DNA of 34,054 nucleotides. It comes from Clostridium sp. GTDB taxonomy: Bacteria > Bacillota > Clostridia > Oscillospirales > Ruminococcaceae. Positions 1 to 7,254 of this stretch are shown piece by piece; within the stretch, counting starts at the first letter, position 1; each line of letters starts with the position of its first letter. The notes below the pieces were generated by a model. The model was not told where the DNA came from, searched no databases, and saw only the letters and a list, made by a program, of their open reading frames with translations. The stretch lies in contig JAMPFN010000021.1 of assembly GCA_023664445.1 (NCBI GenBank), positions 1 to 34,054 of the forward strand, given 5' to 3'. The translations under genes were made by a program, and so were the position numbers.

Positions 1-700
1 TTTACTTACGATGAATTAGGAAATATGACAAGTGCATCGGTTGGTAACAGAATCTGATAAACTCATTTCTGTTAAATCAAGTGTGGAAACAGAAGAGAAG
101 ACTATCTATTCAAATGAAAATTCCATTTTAAACTCTGTATATACATACTCTGACAAAGGCATAAGTAAAATTGAATATAAAGACGGCAAAACAATAAATT
201 ATTTCTATGATAATAACGGAAATATTCAAACGATAACAGAAAACGGAGAAGAAAAAGCAAGCTATGAATATGACGGCTTGGGACAACTCACAAGAGAAAA
301 CAGCGTTTATGCTAATAAAACTGTTGTATATACTTACGATAATGCCGGAAATATTCTTAAAGCAGATGAATATGCATATACTAACGGTGAACTCGGTGAA
401 GTTATTTCAACAAAAAATTACTCTTATGAAGATGCTGAATGGAGAGATCTTTTAACAAGCTTCAACGGTCAAGCCATCACATATGATGAAATAGGAAATC
501 CATTATCATATCGTGACGGAATTCAATTCACATGGATCGGAAGGCAGCTTTCTTCTTTACAAAAGAACGGAAATGTGGTAAACTATACTTATAACAGCGA
601 TAGAATCAGAACCTCTAAAACTGTTAACGGCGTAGAAACGACCTATCAGCTTGATGAAACTAAAATTGTATCCGAAACAACAAACGGAAATATAAATTAA
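1..700 (+). pseudogene. RHS/YD-repeat protein fragment, frameshifted and cut at both ends
   Basis: Bases 1-54 read in frame 1 as a YD-repeat unit (TYDELGNMTSASVGNR) and stop at TGA 55-57. From about base 20 a second frame stays open to TAA 698-700 and carries further YD repeats (YTYSDKG, YFYDNNGNIQ, YEYDGLGQLT, YTYDNAGNIL, ITYDEIGNPLSYRDG, YTYNSDRIRTSK). RHS proteins are large secreted or surface proteins whose repeats form a shell around a variable C-terminal toxin. Here the reading frame ends just after the TTYQLDETKIVSE segment, before the usual core end and toxin tip. The frame change near base 50 and the early stop suggest a displaced or recombined RHS tail rather than an intact gene. 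The beginning lies outside the window. A frameshift sequencing error at base 50 cannot be excluded. Confidence 0.7.
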
Positions 701-730
701 ATACTCATATAAGTATTAAGGAGTAAATTA

Positions 731-1204
731 ATGAAAAAAAATATAAAACTGTTGAAATGTTGCATTGTAGGAATTGTTTTGATGTTTATAGGCGGATTAG
801 TTTTTGGATGTGCCAAAGATAATAGTCCATATCCTAATGGTGGAAGGGATACACATGAGCAGTTTGGAGATAGAAGATTTGTGATATTAACAGGTATTAA
901 TCCAATAGACAATATGACTAAAACATATTGTTTATATGATCAAAAAAAAGAATTTGATGGTCAGGTAGAAGGAAATATTATAAACTATATTGAAATATCT
1001 CATTATATTTATACTATAGGAACAAATGGTACCGGTCCTTTTTATGAAGAAGGAATTTCTGATTCGGAAAAGGAGTATTACACTAAGGTAAACTATGAAA
1101 CAGGAGATATAATTCAAGATACGGATTTAAATATTTTTTCTGATGAAGATCAAAAAATATTTGAAGATTTATCTAATTCTGAATCACCTTTTAAGGATAA
1201 GTAA
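731..1204 (+). CDS. Small predicted lipoprotein, orphan downstream of RHS tail
   Basis: 157 residues, not a recognised family. The start has a good ribosome binding site (AAGGAG, 7 nt before ATG). A lysine-rich N-terminus (MKKNIKLLK) leads into a hydrophobic stretch, residues 10-26, ending in VFGC, a plausible lipobox with Cys27 as the lipidated residue. The mature part is acidic and rich in Tyr, Asp and Glu. It begins 30 bp after the RHS fragment stops and on the same strand, the usual place for an immunity or accessory gene of an RHS toxin cassette. That role is inferred from position only. It is followed by a terminator. Confidence 0.7.
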   Translation: MKKNIKLLKCCIVGIVLMFIGGLVFGCAKDNSPYPNGGRDTHEQFGDRRFVILTGINPIDNMTKTYCLYDQKKEFDGQVEGNIINYIEISHYIYTIGTNGTGPFYEEGISDSEKEYYTKVNYETGDIIQDTDLNIFSDEDQKIFEDLSNSESPFKDK

Positions 1205-1265
1205 AATAAGCCTTTTGATTTTAGCATGGCTTTTACTTAGTTTAAAATTTAATATAATAAATAGA

Positions 1266-1299
1266 AATCCGTCAACTGTAAAAGCTGACGGATTCTTTT
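1266..1299 (+). terminator. Rho-independent terminator of the lipoprotein gene
   Basis: AATCCGTCA pairs with TGACGGATT around an 11-nt loop and is followed by CTTTTC. It lies 61 bp after the lipoprotein stop. In the rest of the 1205-1506 gap I see only the minus-strand terminator at 1463-1501; bases 1300-1462 hold nothing recognisable. Confidence 0.75.
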
Positions 1300-1462
1300 C
1301 TCAATCGGTTATTTTTCTTTGTTCCTTATCGCATGCCCGTATCTATGGGATTTATCAGGACTTAATAGGGTATATTGTGTTGTATTGGTATATGCTTGCT
1401 ATTTTAGCACGCTTTTGATGTAAAATCAAGATTTTAGAGTAAGAACCTGCACGCATAGGCTC

Positions 1463-1501
1463 TGAAAAAGTCCGATTCTGAAAAGCTGTCAGAATCGGAC
1501 T
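1463..1501 (-). terminator. Strong terminator for the 1507-1728 gene
   Basis: A perfect 13-bp stem (AGTCCGATTCTGA with its complement) with a 7-nt loop. Read on the minus strand it ends in CTTTTTCAG, a normal intrinsic terminator. It sits 6 nt past the stop of the small minus-strand gene. Confidence 0.85.
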
Positions 1502-1506
1502 TTAAT

Positions 1507-1728
1507 TTAAAAACAGATATTAAACGGCGCTTTTCGTATTCTTATCGCACTTATCTGCGGTGGAATACTCATGGTCATGGCGCCGCTGTGAAAAATTATT
1601 ACTCTGTCACCAACACGGAAATTGCAGTTGCAGCGCGTATTTACAACGATCTCCTGATCCGTTTTGCTGTCGCGTACAAGAAGCCTTCTGCCGTCGATTT
1701 CCAGAATAACCGCACACATCGTCATCAT
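1507..1728 (-). CDS. Small conserved hypothetical protein, OB-fold-like
   Basis: 73 residues from ATG 1728, chosen because AAGGGG lies 8 nt upstream; a GTG at 1737 would overlap that site. The sequence alternates short beta-type segments (CAVILEIDGRRLLVRD, EIVVNT, GDRVIIFHSG, MTMSIPPQISAIRI), as in a compact five-stranded barrel. I recall similar 70-80-residue proteins in many clostridia without known function. Three cysteines fall at CAV and CNCNF. It lies 80 bp downstream of the MFS gene on the same strand and could be co-transcribed with it. It has its own strong terminator. Function unknown. Confidence 0.7.
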   Translation of the reverse strand: MMTMCAVILEIDGRRLLVRDSKTDQEIVVNTRCNCNFRVGDRVIIFHSGAMTMSIPPQISAIRIRKAPFNICF

Positions 1729-1817
1729 AGTTCTCACCCCTTGGTTTTAGATTCCTATGAATATAATATGCCGCCGTCGATTTTTGGTGAATCATATAGT
1801 GGATTACAAAATAAAAG

Positions 1818-3110
1818 CTATTCTTCATTATATTGATACTTCTTCAATTTTTTTCCTGTGATGATACAGATCAAGCATCCGCTTACTCCAAGTATCAACA
1901 TCATAAGAGCCGCGCCGGAACCTTTACCTGTGCCAAAGAGCGTTTTTAAAATTGATAGCTCACCATATACCCGCATAAATGGTTCGCATACGTTATCTAC
2001 CATAAAACCGCCTATAAACAATCCTATAGGAATGGTAAAAAATTGAAGCGTATTGCGGCAGGCATAGACACGCCCCTGCAGTTCCACAGGAATGGAAGTC
2101 CTAAGAACCACATCTAAATTTGCGCTCATGATCGGTACAAGAACCCAGCCGATAATCTGCCCAATACACCATAATAGCGGCTCTCTTGAAAACGCTAACA
2201 AAAAATTTTCGATTCCTAATGAGAACAGCATTGTCAAATAAATAATCTTTACTCTGTTTTTCGGTTTGGGTAAAACAGAAACCGCCAAACTGCCAACGAT
2301 CATAGCAAAACCGGAACAAGCCGTGACAATTCCCAAAACAGATGAGCCGCCCTTCGGATTGGGCAGCACATAACCGGGCAATACAGCGTCAAAGGCAGAC
2401 GCTGTCAGATTGACACCTGACATAAACAAAATCAACGCCAAAATAAGCGGATTCTCCCGCAAAAATATAAGCCCTTCTTTAGCAAGAACAAGTACGTTTT
2501 CTCGTTTGTCACTTTTAGTTTCCGGAATTTTGACCAAAAACAGTAATGCCGTAAACGCAACCATAAAGCTGCTGAGGTCAACCGCTATCACGCCATTAAG
2601 ACCTATAAACGAGTACAATGCTGCAGCGACCAAAGGATTTAGTATAGAGATCAGGCTGCCTGACAGAGAACGGAGTCCGCTGGTCTTTTGGTAATACTTT
2701 TCAGGCATAATGAGCGTCATAGCTACCTCGCCGGCAGGCTGTTGAACGGTATTCATTAATCCCGAAACTACATTCAAAACATATAAATGCCATACCATCA
2801 GACTATTTGTACGAAACAATACAAATACAATAATCGTGCAAATTGCGGCAAATAAATCGCAGCCAAGCATTGTTTTCTTTTTGTCGAATCGATCTGTCAA
2901 GGCTCCGGCAAAAATGCTCGTTAATACATACGGCGCATAAGAGCATATGCTAAGCGCTGCCGTACTCAGCGAAGAACCTGTCTTTTCATACAGCCACAAT
3001 GTCAGCGCAAATCCTGTAATACTGCTGCCAAGCTGCGATACGCTTTGCGTACTCCAAAGTATTAAAAAATCCTTTAACTCATATAATTCATTCTTATTTA
3101 TAAATTTCAT
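1818..3110 (-). CDS. MFS efflux transporter (MFS_3 / macrolide-efflux-like)
   Basis: 430 residues, typical for a 12-TM major facilitator. It predictably exports drugs or other small hydrophobic compounds by proton antiport in the cytoplasmic membrane. Motif A is clear at residues 69-79 (GALTDRFDKKK), between TM2 and TM3. The sequence is hydrophobic throughout, with a central cytoplasmic loop near residues 195-210 (KIPETKSDKRENV). The layout resembles the Mef/MFS_3 group of efflux pumps found in Firmicutes, but the substrate cannot be read from sequence. The start has AAAGGAGC upstream. Expression is probably controlled by the leader peptide and hairpin at 3254-3303, an arrangement known for antibiotic-resistance genes. 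Confidence 0.88.
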   Translation of the reverse strand: MKFINKNELYELKDFLILWSTQSVSQLGSSITGFALTLWLYEKTGSSLSTAALSICSYAPYVLTSIFAGALTDRFDKKKTMLGCDLFAAICTIIVFVLFRTNSLMVWHLYVLNVVSGLMNTVQQPAGEVAMTLIMPEKYYQKTSGLRSLSGSLISILNPLVAAALYSFIGLNGVIAVDLSSFMVAFTALLFLVKIPETKSDKRENVLVLAKEGLIFLRENPLILALILFMSGVNLTASAFDAVLPGYVLPNPKGGSSVLGIVTACSGFAMIVGSLAVSVLPKPKNRVKIIYLTMLFSLGIENFLLAFSREPLLWCIGQIIGWVLVPIMSANLDVVLRTSIPVELQGRVYACRNTLQFFTIPIGLFIGGFMVDNVCEPFMRVYGELSILKTLFGTGKGSGAALMMLILGVSGCLICIITGKKLKKYQYNEE

Positions 3111-3253
3111 ATCTTTGCTCCTTTTGTTTTATTTCTTAAACCGGAAGCAAAGTCTGAGGCAATACCGCCCAAAGATTGTAGGTCATATACCTGCAAAGCC
3201 GTCAGGCGGTCTTTGTGCGGTGTTGTCTCTGAGGATATCAACAAAAATGATTC

Positions 3254-3284
3254 CTCCATGCAGTTCCTCAGACTCTGCATGGAG
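3254..3284 (-). promoter_or_regulatory. Attenuator-type hairpin overlapping the leader peptide
   Basis: CTCCATGCAG (3284-3275) pairs perfectly with CTGCATGGAG (3263-3254) around an 11-nt loop that contains the leader stop codon. A TTTTT run follows 6 nt after the stem. The loop segment GTCTGAGG could instead pair with CCTCAGAC about 105 nt downstream, or with TCCTCAG about 25 nt downstream. This gives mutually exclusive folds, as expected for attenuation. Confidence 0.55.
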
Positions 3285-3303
3285 CTGTTGCAATGCAAAG
3301 CAT
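3268..3303 (-). CDS. 11-codon leader peptide of the MFS transporter
   Basis: Reads MLCIATAPCRV then TGA, with a good ribosome binding site (AAAGGAGATAAAATT before ATG). It lies 157 nt upstream of the transporter start, and its last codons form the left arm of the 3254-3284 hairpin. A short, well-initiated ORF ending inside a hairpin ahead of an efflux gene matches the leader-peptide attenuators known for tetracycline, macrolide and related resistance genes. The MLC start recalls tet-type leaders, but I cannot verify homology. A ribosome stalled or slowed on it would shift the folding of the downstream RNA. Confidence 0.55.
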   Translation of the reverse strand: MLCIATAPCRV

Positions 3304-3368
3304 AATTTTATCTCCTTTCATGCCGTCGTTTTGAGTTATAAATCTATTCTATATTTCGGAAACAAATG

Positions 3369-3396
3369 CCATGGTCATTATTATCAAGTACCATGG
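3369..3396. repeat. Inverted repeat CCATGGT-N14-ACCATGG
   Basis: A 7-bp perfect dyad with a 14-nt AT-rich loop between the end of the long operon and the MFS leader. It could be an operator upstream of the MFS promoter or a weak terminator of the operon. The sequence does not decide. Confidence 0.35.
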
Positions 3397-3416
3397 GCTC
3401 ATTTCACCCCATATCG

Positions 3417-3596
3417 TTATAATTTCAGCCTCTTTTTTTCAAAAGTAAAAAGTACATCCCCTTCCCTATAGATTTCATAAACATTATCAGGTAAGTATGA
3501 GGAAAAAATAAAATTAAACTTATTATCACTATCAACTGCCTTAGCACGAATTCTTTTTTGAATTTGGAAACCGTCTATTTTAATATCTGCACATGT
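3417..3596 (-). pseudogene. Coding-like fragment without a start, trailing the DegT gene
   Basis: On the minus strand a frame stays open from just after TGA (3597-3599) to TAA 3417-3419. It reads like real protein (IDGFQIQKRIRAKAVD, FNFIFSSYLPDNVYEIYREG, DVLFTFEKKRLKL), but ATG, GTG and TTG starts with a ribosome binding site are absent. Its 5' end overlaps the last codons of the aminotransferase gene in another frame. It therefore looks like the 3' remnant of a gene whose front was lost when the aminotransferase end was joined here. Family not recognised. Confidence 0.45.
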
Positions 3597-4702
3597 TCAG
3601 GAGTATTTAAAATAATACTGCAAATTTTATCTACATCTTCTAAACTCAAATCCGCATAAAGAGGAAGCGTAAGAACTCTTCTGCTTATATGCAGCGCAAC
3701 AGGCGTCCGGTTAACGTCATATTTACCATGAAAACACTCGAATGTATTTGTAAGAGGATAAAAATATTTTCTCGTGCCGATATTGTTTTCAGCAAGCGCA
3801 TTAAACACTTCGTTTCTGCTTGCGCCGAATACTTTCTCGTCAAAAACAACAGGAAAATACGCATAATTCGGCTGAACATTTTCCTGCACAGGATTAAGCT
3901 GAATTCCCTCAATGCCTTCAAGACGACTTCTGTATCGTTCTACAACCGTCTTTCTTTTGGCAATTTCTTCTTCTGAATGTCTTAAATTGCAAATGCCCAT
4001 TGCTGCACAGAATTCATTCATTTTAGCATTTGAACCGACAGCTTCGACAACCTCCGGACCTCTTATACCAAAGTTTTTCAGATTATATAAGTCTTTTCCG
4101 AATCTTTCATTTTTAAAGCAAACCGCTCCGCCTTCGATCGTATTAAAAACCTTTGTAGCATGAAAACTAAAACACGAAACATCGCCGTAAGAGCCAATGC
4201 CTTTTCCTTTATATTTTTCACCGAAAGTATGCGCCGCGTCATAAATGACTTTGAGTCCATATTTATCGGCAATTCTTTGGATCTCTTCAATATTACAAAC
4301 ATTTCCATATACATGAACCGGAACAATTGCGCTTGTTTTATCGGTTATAAGGCTTTCTATTTTTGTTGTGTCAATGGTAAAATTCACCGGATTTATATCG
4401 CAAAATACCGGTTCAAGTCCGTTTCTTACTATTGCGTGCGTAGTAGACGCAAATGTAAAAGGAGTTGTTATTACCTCGCCTGTAAGCCCGAGCGCCTGCA
4501 TCGAAAGCTCTAACGCCATGTGTCCGTTTGTAAGCAGATCAATGTTTTCAACATCAAGATAATCCTTTAATTCCTCTTGAAGCTGTTTGTGTTTCACGCC
4601 CATATTTGTAAGCCAATGACTTTCCCAAAGTTCCTTTATTTCTTCGCAATATTCCTCGTAATCCGGCATTGAGGAGCGGGTGACTAATATTTTTTTATTC
4701 AT
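3575..4702 (-). CDS. DegT/DnrJ/EryC1/StrS-family PLP aminotransferase
   Basis: 375 residues, full length for the family, which transfers an amino group (usually from glutamate) to a keto sugar or similar carbonyl. The PLP lysine is K184 in SFHATKVFNTIEGGA; the cofactor-binding Asp is in VIYDAAHTFG (residues 153-162); TTPFTFASTTHAI (79-91) forms the active-site N-terminal part. It resembles the VioA/sugar-aminotransferase branch. It is the last gene of the long operon and overlaps the fumarase-alpha stop by ATGA, with GGAG upstream. No nucleotide-sugar dehydratase lies nearby, so the acceptor may be a sugar made elsewhere or the aldehyde/keto product of this operon. Confidence 0.88.
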   Translation of the reverse strand: MNKKILVTRSSMPDYEEYCEEIKELWESHWLTNMGVKHKQLQEELKDYLDVENIDLLTNGHMALELSMQALGLTGEVITTPFTFASTTHAIVRNGLEPVFCDINPVNFTIDTTKIESLITDKTSAIVPVHVYGNVCNIEEIQRIADKYGLKVIYDAAHTFGEKYKGKGIGSYGDVSCFSFHATKVFNTIEGGAVCFKNERFGKDLYNLKNFGIRGPEVVEAVGSNAKMNEFCAAMGICNLRHSEEEIAKRKTVVERYRSRLEGIEGIQLNPVQENVQPNYAYFPVVFDEKVFGASRNEVFNALAENNIGTRKYFYPLTNTFECFHGKYDVNRTPVALHISRRVLTLPLYADLSLEDVDKICSIILNTPEHVQILK

Positions 4703-5571
4703 AATGATTCTCCAATCAAATCAACTGTAGCGATTCTCGGCTCAAAACAGCAATTCGGCCTAACACATACAATACGCACACCGGAAGCACGCTGTGGACC
4801 AACTTTCATAAAGGTTGCAATAACACTTGTTTTGCCGCTAAGTCCCAAAGGTCCTATATTTGCTTCATTTACACGTTTGGTGATCTCCCGTTCCATATCA
4901 GACTGTACATTATAATTTCCGTCTACTTGTGCCTGAAGCATCATAGACGCAGCTTCAAAATGAGAACGTCCAACTCCAACGGCAATTGTACAAGGAGAAC
5001 ATCCAAGCTGCTTTACGCCTTCCGTTGCCCAGTTAACTATCTCGTCCAAAACAACCTGTGTATTATGCTTATGAAACACGCGATATGTTTTCGCACGAAT
5101 CGCAGGACCGCCGCCAAGCATCAAAATATGCAGTCTAAGTACATTTTTACTGCATCTGCGAATCAAAATCGGCGCAGGTTCCACGCCTGCGCTGTCTGAA
5201 TCCAAACCGCCGGACTGATCAATCCTATGGCTATCGTCGCCCATAATTCCCATCGGTCTTCCAGGCAGCTTACGAAGTCCCTGCTTTACGCCTTCATTTA
5301 TCGCATTCAGCGTTTTTCCTGTAACGGCTGTATCTTCTCCAATCTCCAACACAAGATGAGGTATGCCTGTATCATCGCAAAGCGGACTGTGCTGTTGTTC
5401 AGCCGCTTCCGCGTTATCAAGAACTGTTTCAAGAACCCACTTTGCTCTGTCGTTAGTTTCTTTTTCTATAGCTCTTTTATAAGCGTCCTTTTTATCCTGT
5501 CTGAATGTAGAACCGGCTTTCAAGAGCGTATCTTTGACAAGCGTCACAATTTCATCATAACTCTTAATCAT
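4699..5571 (-). CDS. Class I fumarase / tartrate dehydratase alpha-like subunit
   Basis: 290 residues from ATG 5571, chosen for the GGAAGGAG site just upstream. Members bind a [4Fe-4S] cluster that removes water from or adds it to small dicarboxylates. The first ligand motif is clear (HSPLCDDTGIPH, Cys65). A second lies in QLGCSPCTIAVGVG (Cys191/194) and a third in RPNCC (Cys274/275); NIGPLGLSGKT (238-247) matches the family NIGPxGLGGKT. The centre differs from standard fumarase: the usual NTGDNxPP segment is replaced by EPAPILIRRCSKNV. It overlaps the beta gene by 8 bp, so the two subunits are translationally coupled. The substrate is probably not plain fumarate, but that is inference. Confidence 0.85.
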   Translation of the reverse strand: MIKSYDEIVTLVKDTLLKAGSTFRQDKKDAYKRAIEKETNDRAKWVLETVLDNAEAAEQQHSPLCDDTGIPHLVLEIGEDTAVTGKTLNAINEGVKQGLRKLPGRPMGIMGDDSHRIDQSGGLDSDSAGVEPAPILIRRCSKNVLRLHILMLGGGPAIRAKTYRVFHKHNTQVVLDEIVNWATEGVKQLGCSPCTIAVGVGRSHFEAASMMLQAQVDGNYNVQSDMEREITKRVNEANIGPLGLSGKTSVIATFMKVGPQRASGVRIVCVRPNCCFEPRIATVDLIGESL

Positions 5572-6073
5572 AAATACTCCTTCCATGTGCGGCACCGATA
5601 ATAGCAGGATACCTGTCAGCCTTGATTATGTGCAGCGCCTCCATACCGAGTTCCGGGAATGCAAGTACACGGCGGCTTGTTGTTTTCGATTCGAGCAGCG
5701 CTGTCACAGGAGGTATCACGGCATAAACCGCGTTATGCTTATCCAGAGACGCAACGGTTTCTTTATGCAGCGCACCTTTTCCGAGATGAAGTTTTATACC
5801 TGCTGCTGAAAGCGGAGCAATACTACTTTCTATCTCCAACTTATTGCTTGAAGTAGGGCCAACACCTGCCGGACTTACAGCCGTATGGAAAATCACCTGT
5901 CCATTCAGTTTAACTCCCAAATCATCGACTGTACCGTCTTCTATCATTTTCAATACTTTGGGAAGAACAGCGTCTCTTCCGCAAAGGATATAACCTGAGA
6001 TCGTTACAGTATCGCCAACTGAAAGCCTATTGATATCTTCATCTTTTATAGGAGTTTGCAATTCGATCTTCAT
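5564..6073 (-). CDS. Class I fumarase / tartrate dehydratase beta-like subunit
   Basis: 169 residues, slightly short for the beta (C-terminal) domain, with GGAGG upstream of ATG 6073. Family features: TPIKDEDINRLSVGDTVTISG at the front, VGPTSSNKLE, KLHLGKGAL and a final segment AAHGRSIYD. An oddity is at residues 31-40, where the family carries (C/A)RD-A/V-x-H-K/R-R; here it reads CGRDAVLPKV, so the conserved histidine position is Leu. With the altered middle of the alpha subunit this points to a changed substrate or mechanism. The pair likely forms one dehydratase/hydratase complex in the cytoplasm. Confidence 0.82.
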   Translation of the reverse strand: MKIELQTPIKDEDINRLSVGDTVTISGYILCGRDAVLPKVLKMIEDGTVDDLGVKLNGQVIFHTAVSPAGVGPTSSNKLEIESSIAPLSAAGIKLHLGKGALHKETVASLDKHNAVYAVIPPVTALLESKTTSRRVLAFPELGMEALHIIKADRYPAIIGAAHGRSIYD

Positions 6074-6085
6074 ATATACCTCCGT

Positions 6086-7231
6086 TCATTCATTCACAGC
6101 AAAAAGCTTAACATATGCCCCTTCATTTTCAATAACGCCAAATGCTCTTGAACGATTCATAACCTTTTTTGCCCAATTCGTATGCGGTTTGATTTCATTC
6201 ATTTTATTTCCGCCTGAGCTCTTGACAACACCTCCGCTTGTTCTGAGAATCTGGCAAGCATCGTCATATTCTTCCTTTGTAACCGCCATCATCGCGTTGA
6301 CAAATTTAACATGAGTCGGATGAATAACAGTTCTGCCAATAAAGCCGTTTGCTTTGTCCAGAATAACCTCGCGAAGCAAACCGTCGATTTCATTGTTTAC
6401 AAGCGGTTTCCTTCGCATCAGATAATCTTCCAGACCGTGCTTTGGAAGTTCTTCAAACATCAATTCCTTCGGCGCACGAAAATACTCCCATACCGGACCT
6501 GAAATGACATAATCGTTGTTTCTGCCGCAGACATTAACAATATCGCTTAAGCATTCGCGAACAGTCATTATATCATAAAGGGAATAGTCTACTCCGCGGC
6601 GTACGCCGAATACAGATGAAAAATCAGTACCGCCAACGCGAACCTGTAATACCAAATCGTGATATTTATCAAGAATCTTTTTGACTCCCATAAGCTCCGT
6701 CATTCGACTTTCTTTATATGCAACTTCCGGATCCTCGATAATCGGCATACCATACAGAATTTCATTAAAGCGCTCATTCAAATCACGAAGATATGCATAG
6801 TATTCATATCCGTTTTCCGCATTAAACTTTGGAAAATTGATACCGCAAAGAGAACGTATCTGATGCTTTGTCAGACAATCGCCAAACGCTTTAAACTGTT
6901 CGAGATTACGAATACGAACAAATATCAAAGGTACTTTATCAGGATCTAAGCTGCCGTCATCCACCGCACTTGTAACAGTATCTAAAAGGTGATGCACATT
7001 TTCCATCGCTTCAGAAACACGTCCTTCGGGACATGCGTCCTCAAAGCAAAGAACTATTGTCGTTAATCCCGGCATAGCATTGCTGAGAATTTTAGGAGTA
7101 AAATCCTTAAATCCGGGCATATACATAGTAGCCCCAAGACAATACTGCAAAAGCTCCTTGTCGGTATATTTATTAAAACTCTCCGGGGCAACAACAAATG
7201 AAAAATCCGGATTATACATATGATGTCTCAC
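6086..7231 (-). CDS. CitE/HpcH-like C-C bond lyase, TIM barrel (ter-locus type)
   Basis: 381 residues from GTG 7231 (AAGGAAG, 8 nt upstream). Motifs include LGATMYMPG (32-40), VLCFEDACPEG (60-70, the acidic metal ligands), PLIFVRIRN (101-109), GINFPKFN (130-137), VRVGGTDFSSVFGVRRG (198-214) and VISGPVWEYF. These match the HpcH/HpaI-citrate lyase relatives described as TIM-barrel C-C bond lyases (PF15617) in tellurium-resistance (ter) biosynthetic modules, which make or break a C-C bond next to a carboxylate or acyl group. No ter genes are here; instead it lies 12 bp before the fumarase-beta gene. Family assignment is from memory of the motifs. Confidence 0.75.
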   Translation of the reverse strand: MRHHMYNPDFSFVVAPESFNKYTDKELLQYCLGATMYMPGFKDFTPKILSNAMPGLTTIVLCFEDACPEGRVSEAMENVHHLLDTVTSAVDDGSLDPDKVPLIFVRIRNLEQFKAFGDCLTKHQIRSLCGINFPKFNAENGYEYYAYLRDLNERFNEILYGMPIIEDPEVAYKESRMTELMGVKKILDKYHDLVLQVRVGGTDFSSVFGVRRGVDYSLYDIMTVRECLSDIVNVCGRNNDYVISGPVWEYFRAPKELMFEELPKHGLEDYLMRRKPLVNNEIDGLLREVILDKANGFIGRTVIHPTHVKFVNAMMAVTKEEYDDACQILRTSGGVVKSSGGNKMNEIKPHTNWAKKVMNRSRAFGVIENEGAYVKLFAVNE

Positions 7232-7254
7232 GAAAAATACTTCCTTCCACTAAA

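Noticed and set aside
1143..1418. Plus-strand 91-residue hydrophobic frame
   Set aside because: It overlaps the lipoprotein gene and runs through the terminator at 1266-1299, so it is a chance frame.
3305..3368. Exact promoter of the MFS leader transcript
   Set aside because: Several AT-rich -10-like hexamers (TATAGA, TTATAA) exist but none has a convincing -35 at 17 nt, so no promoter is called.
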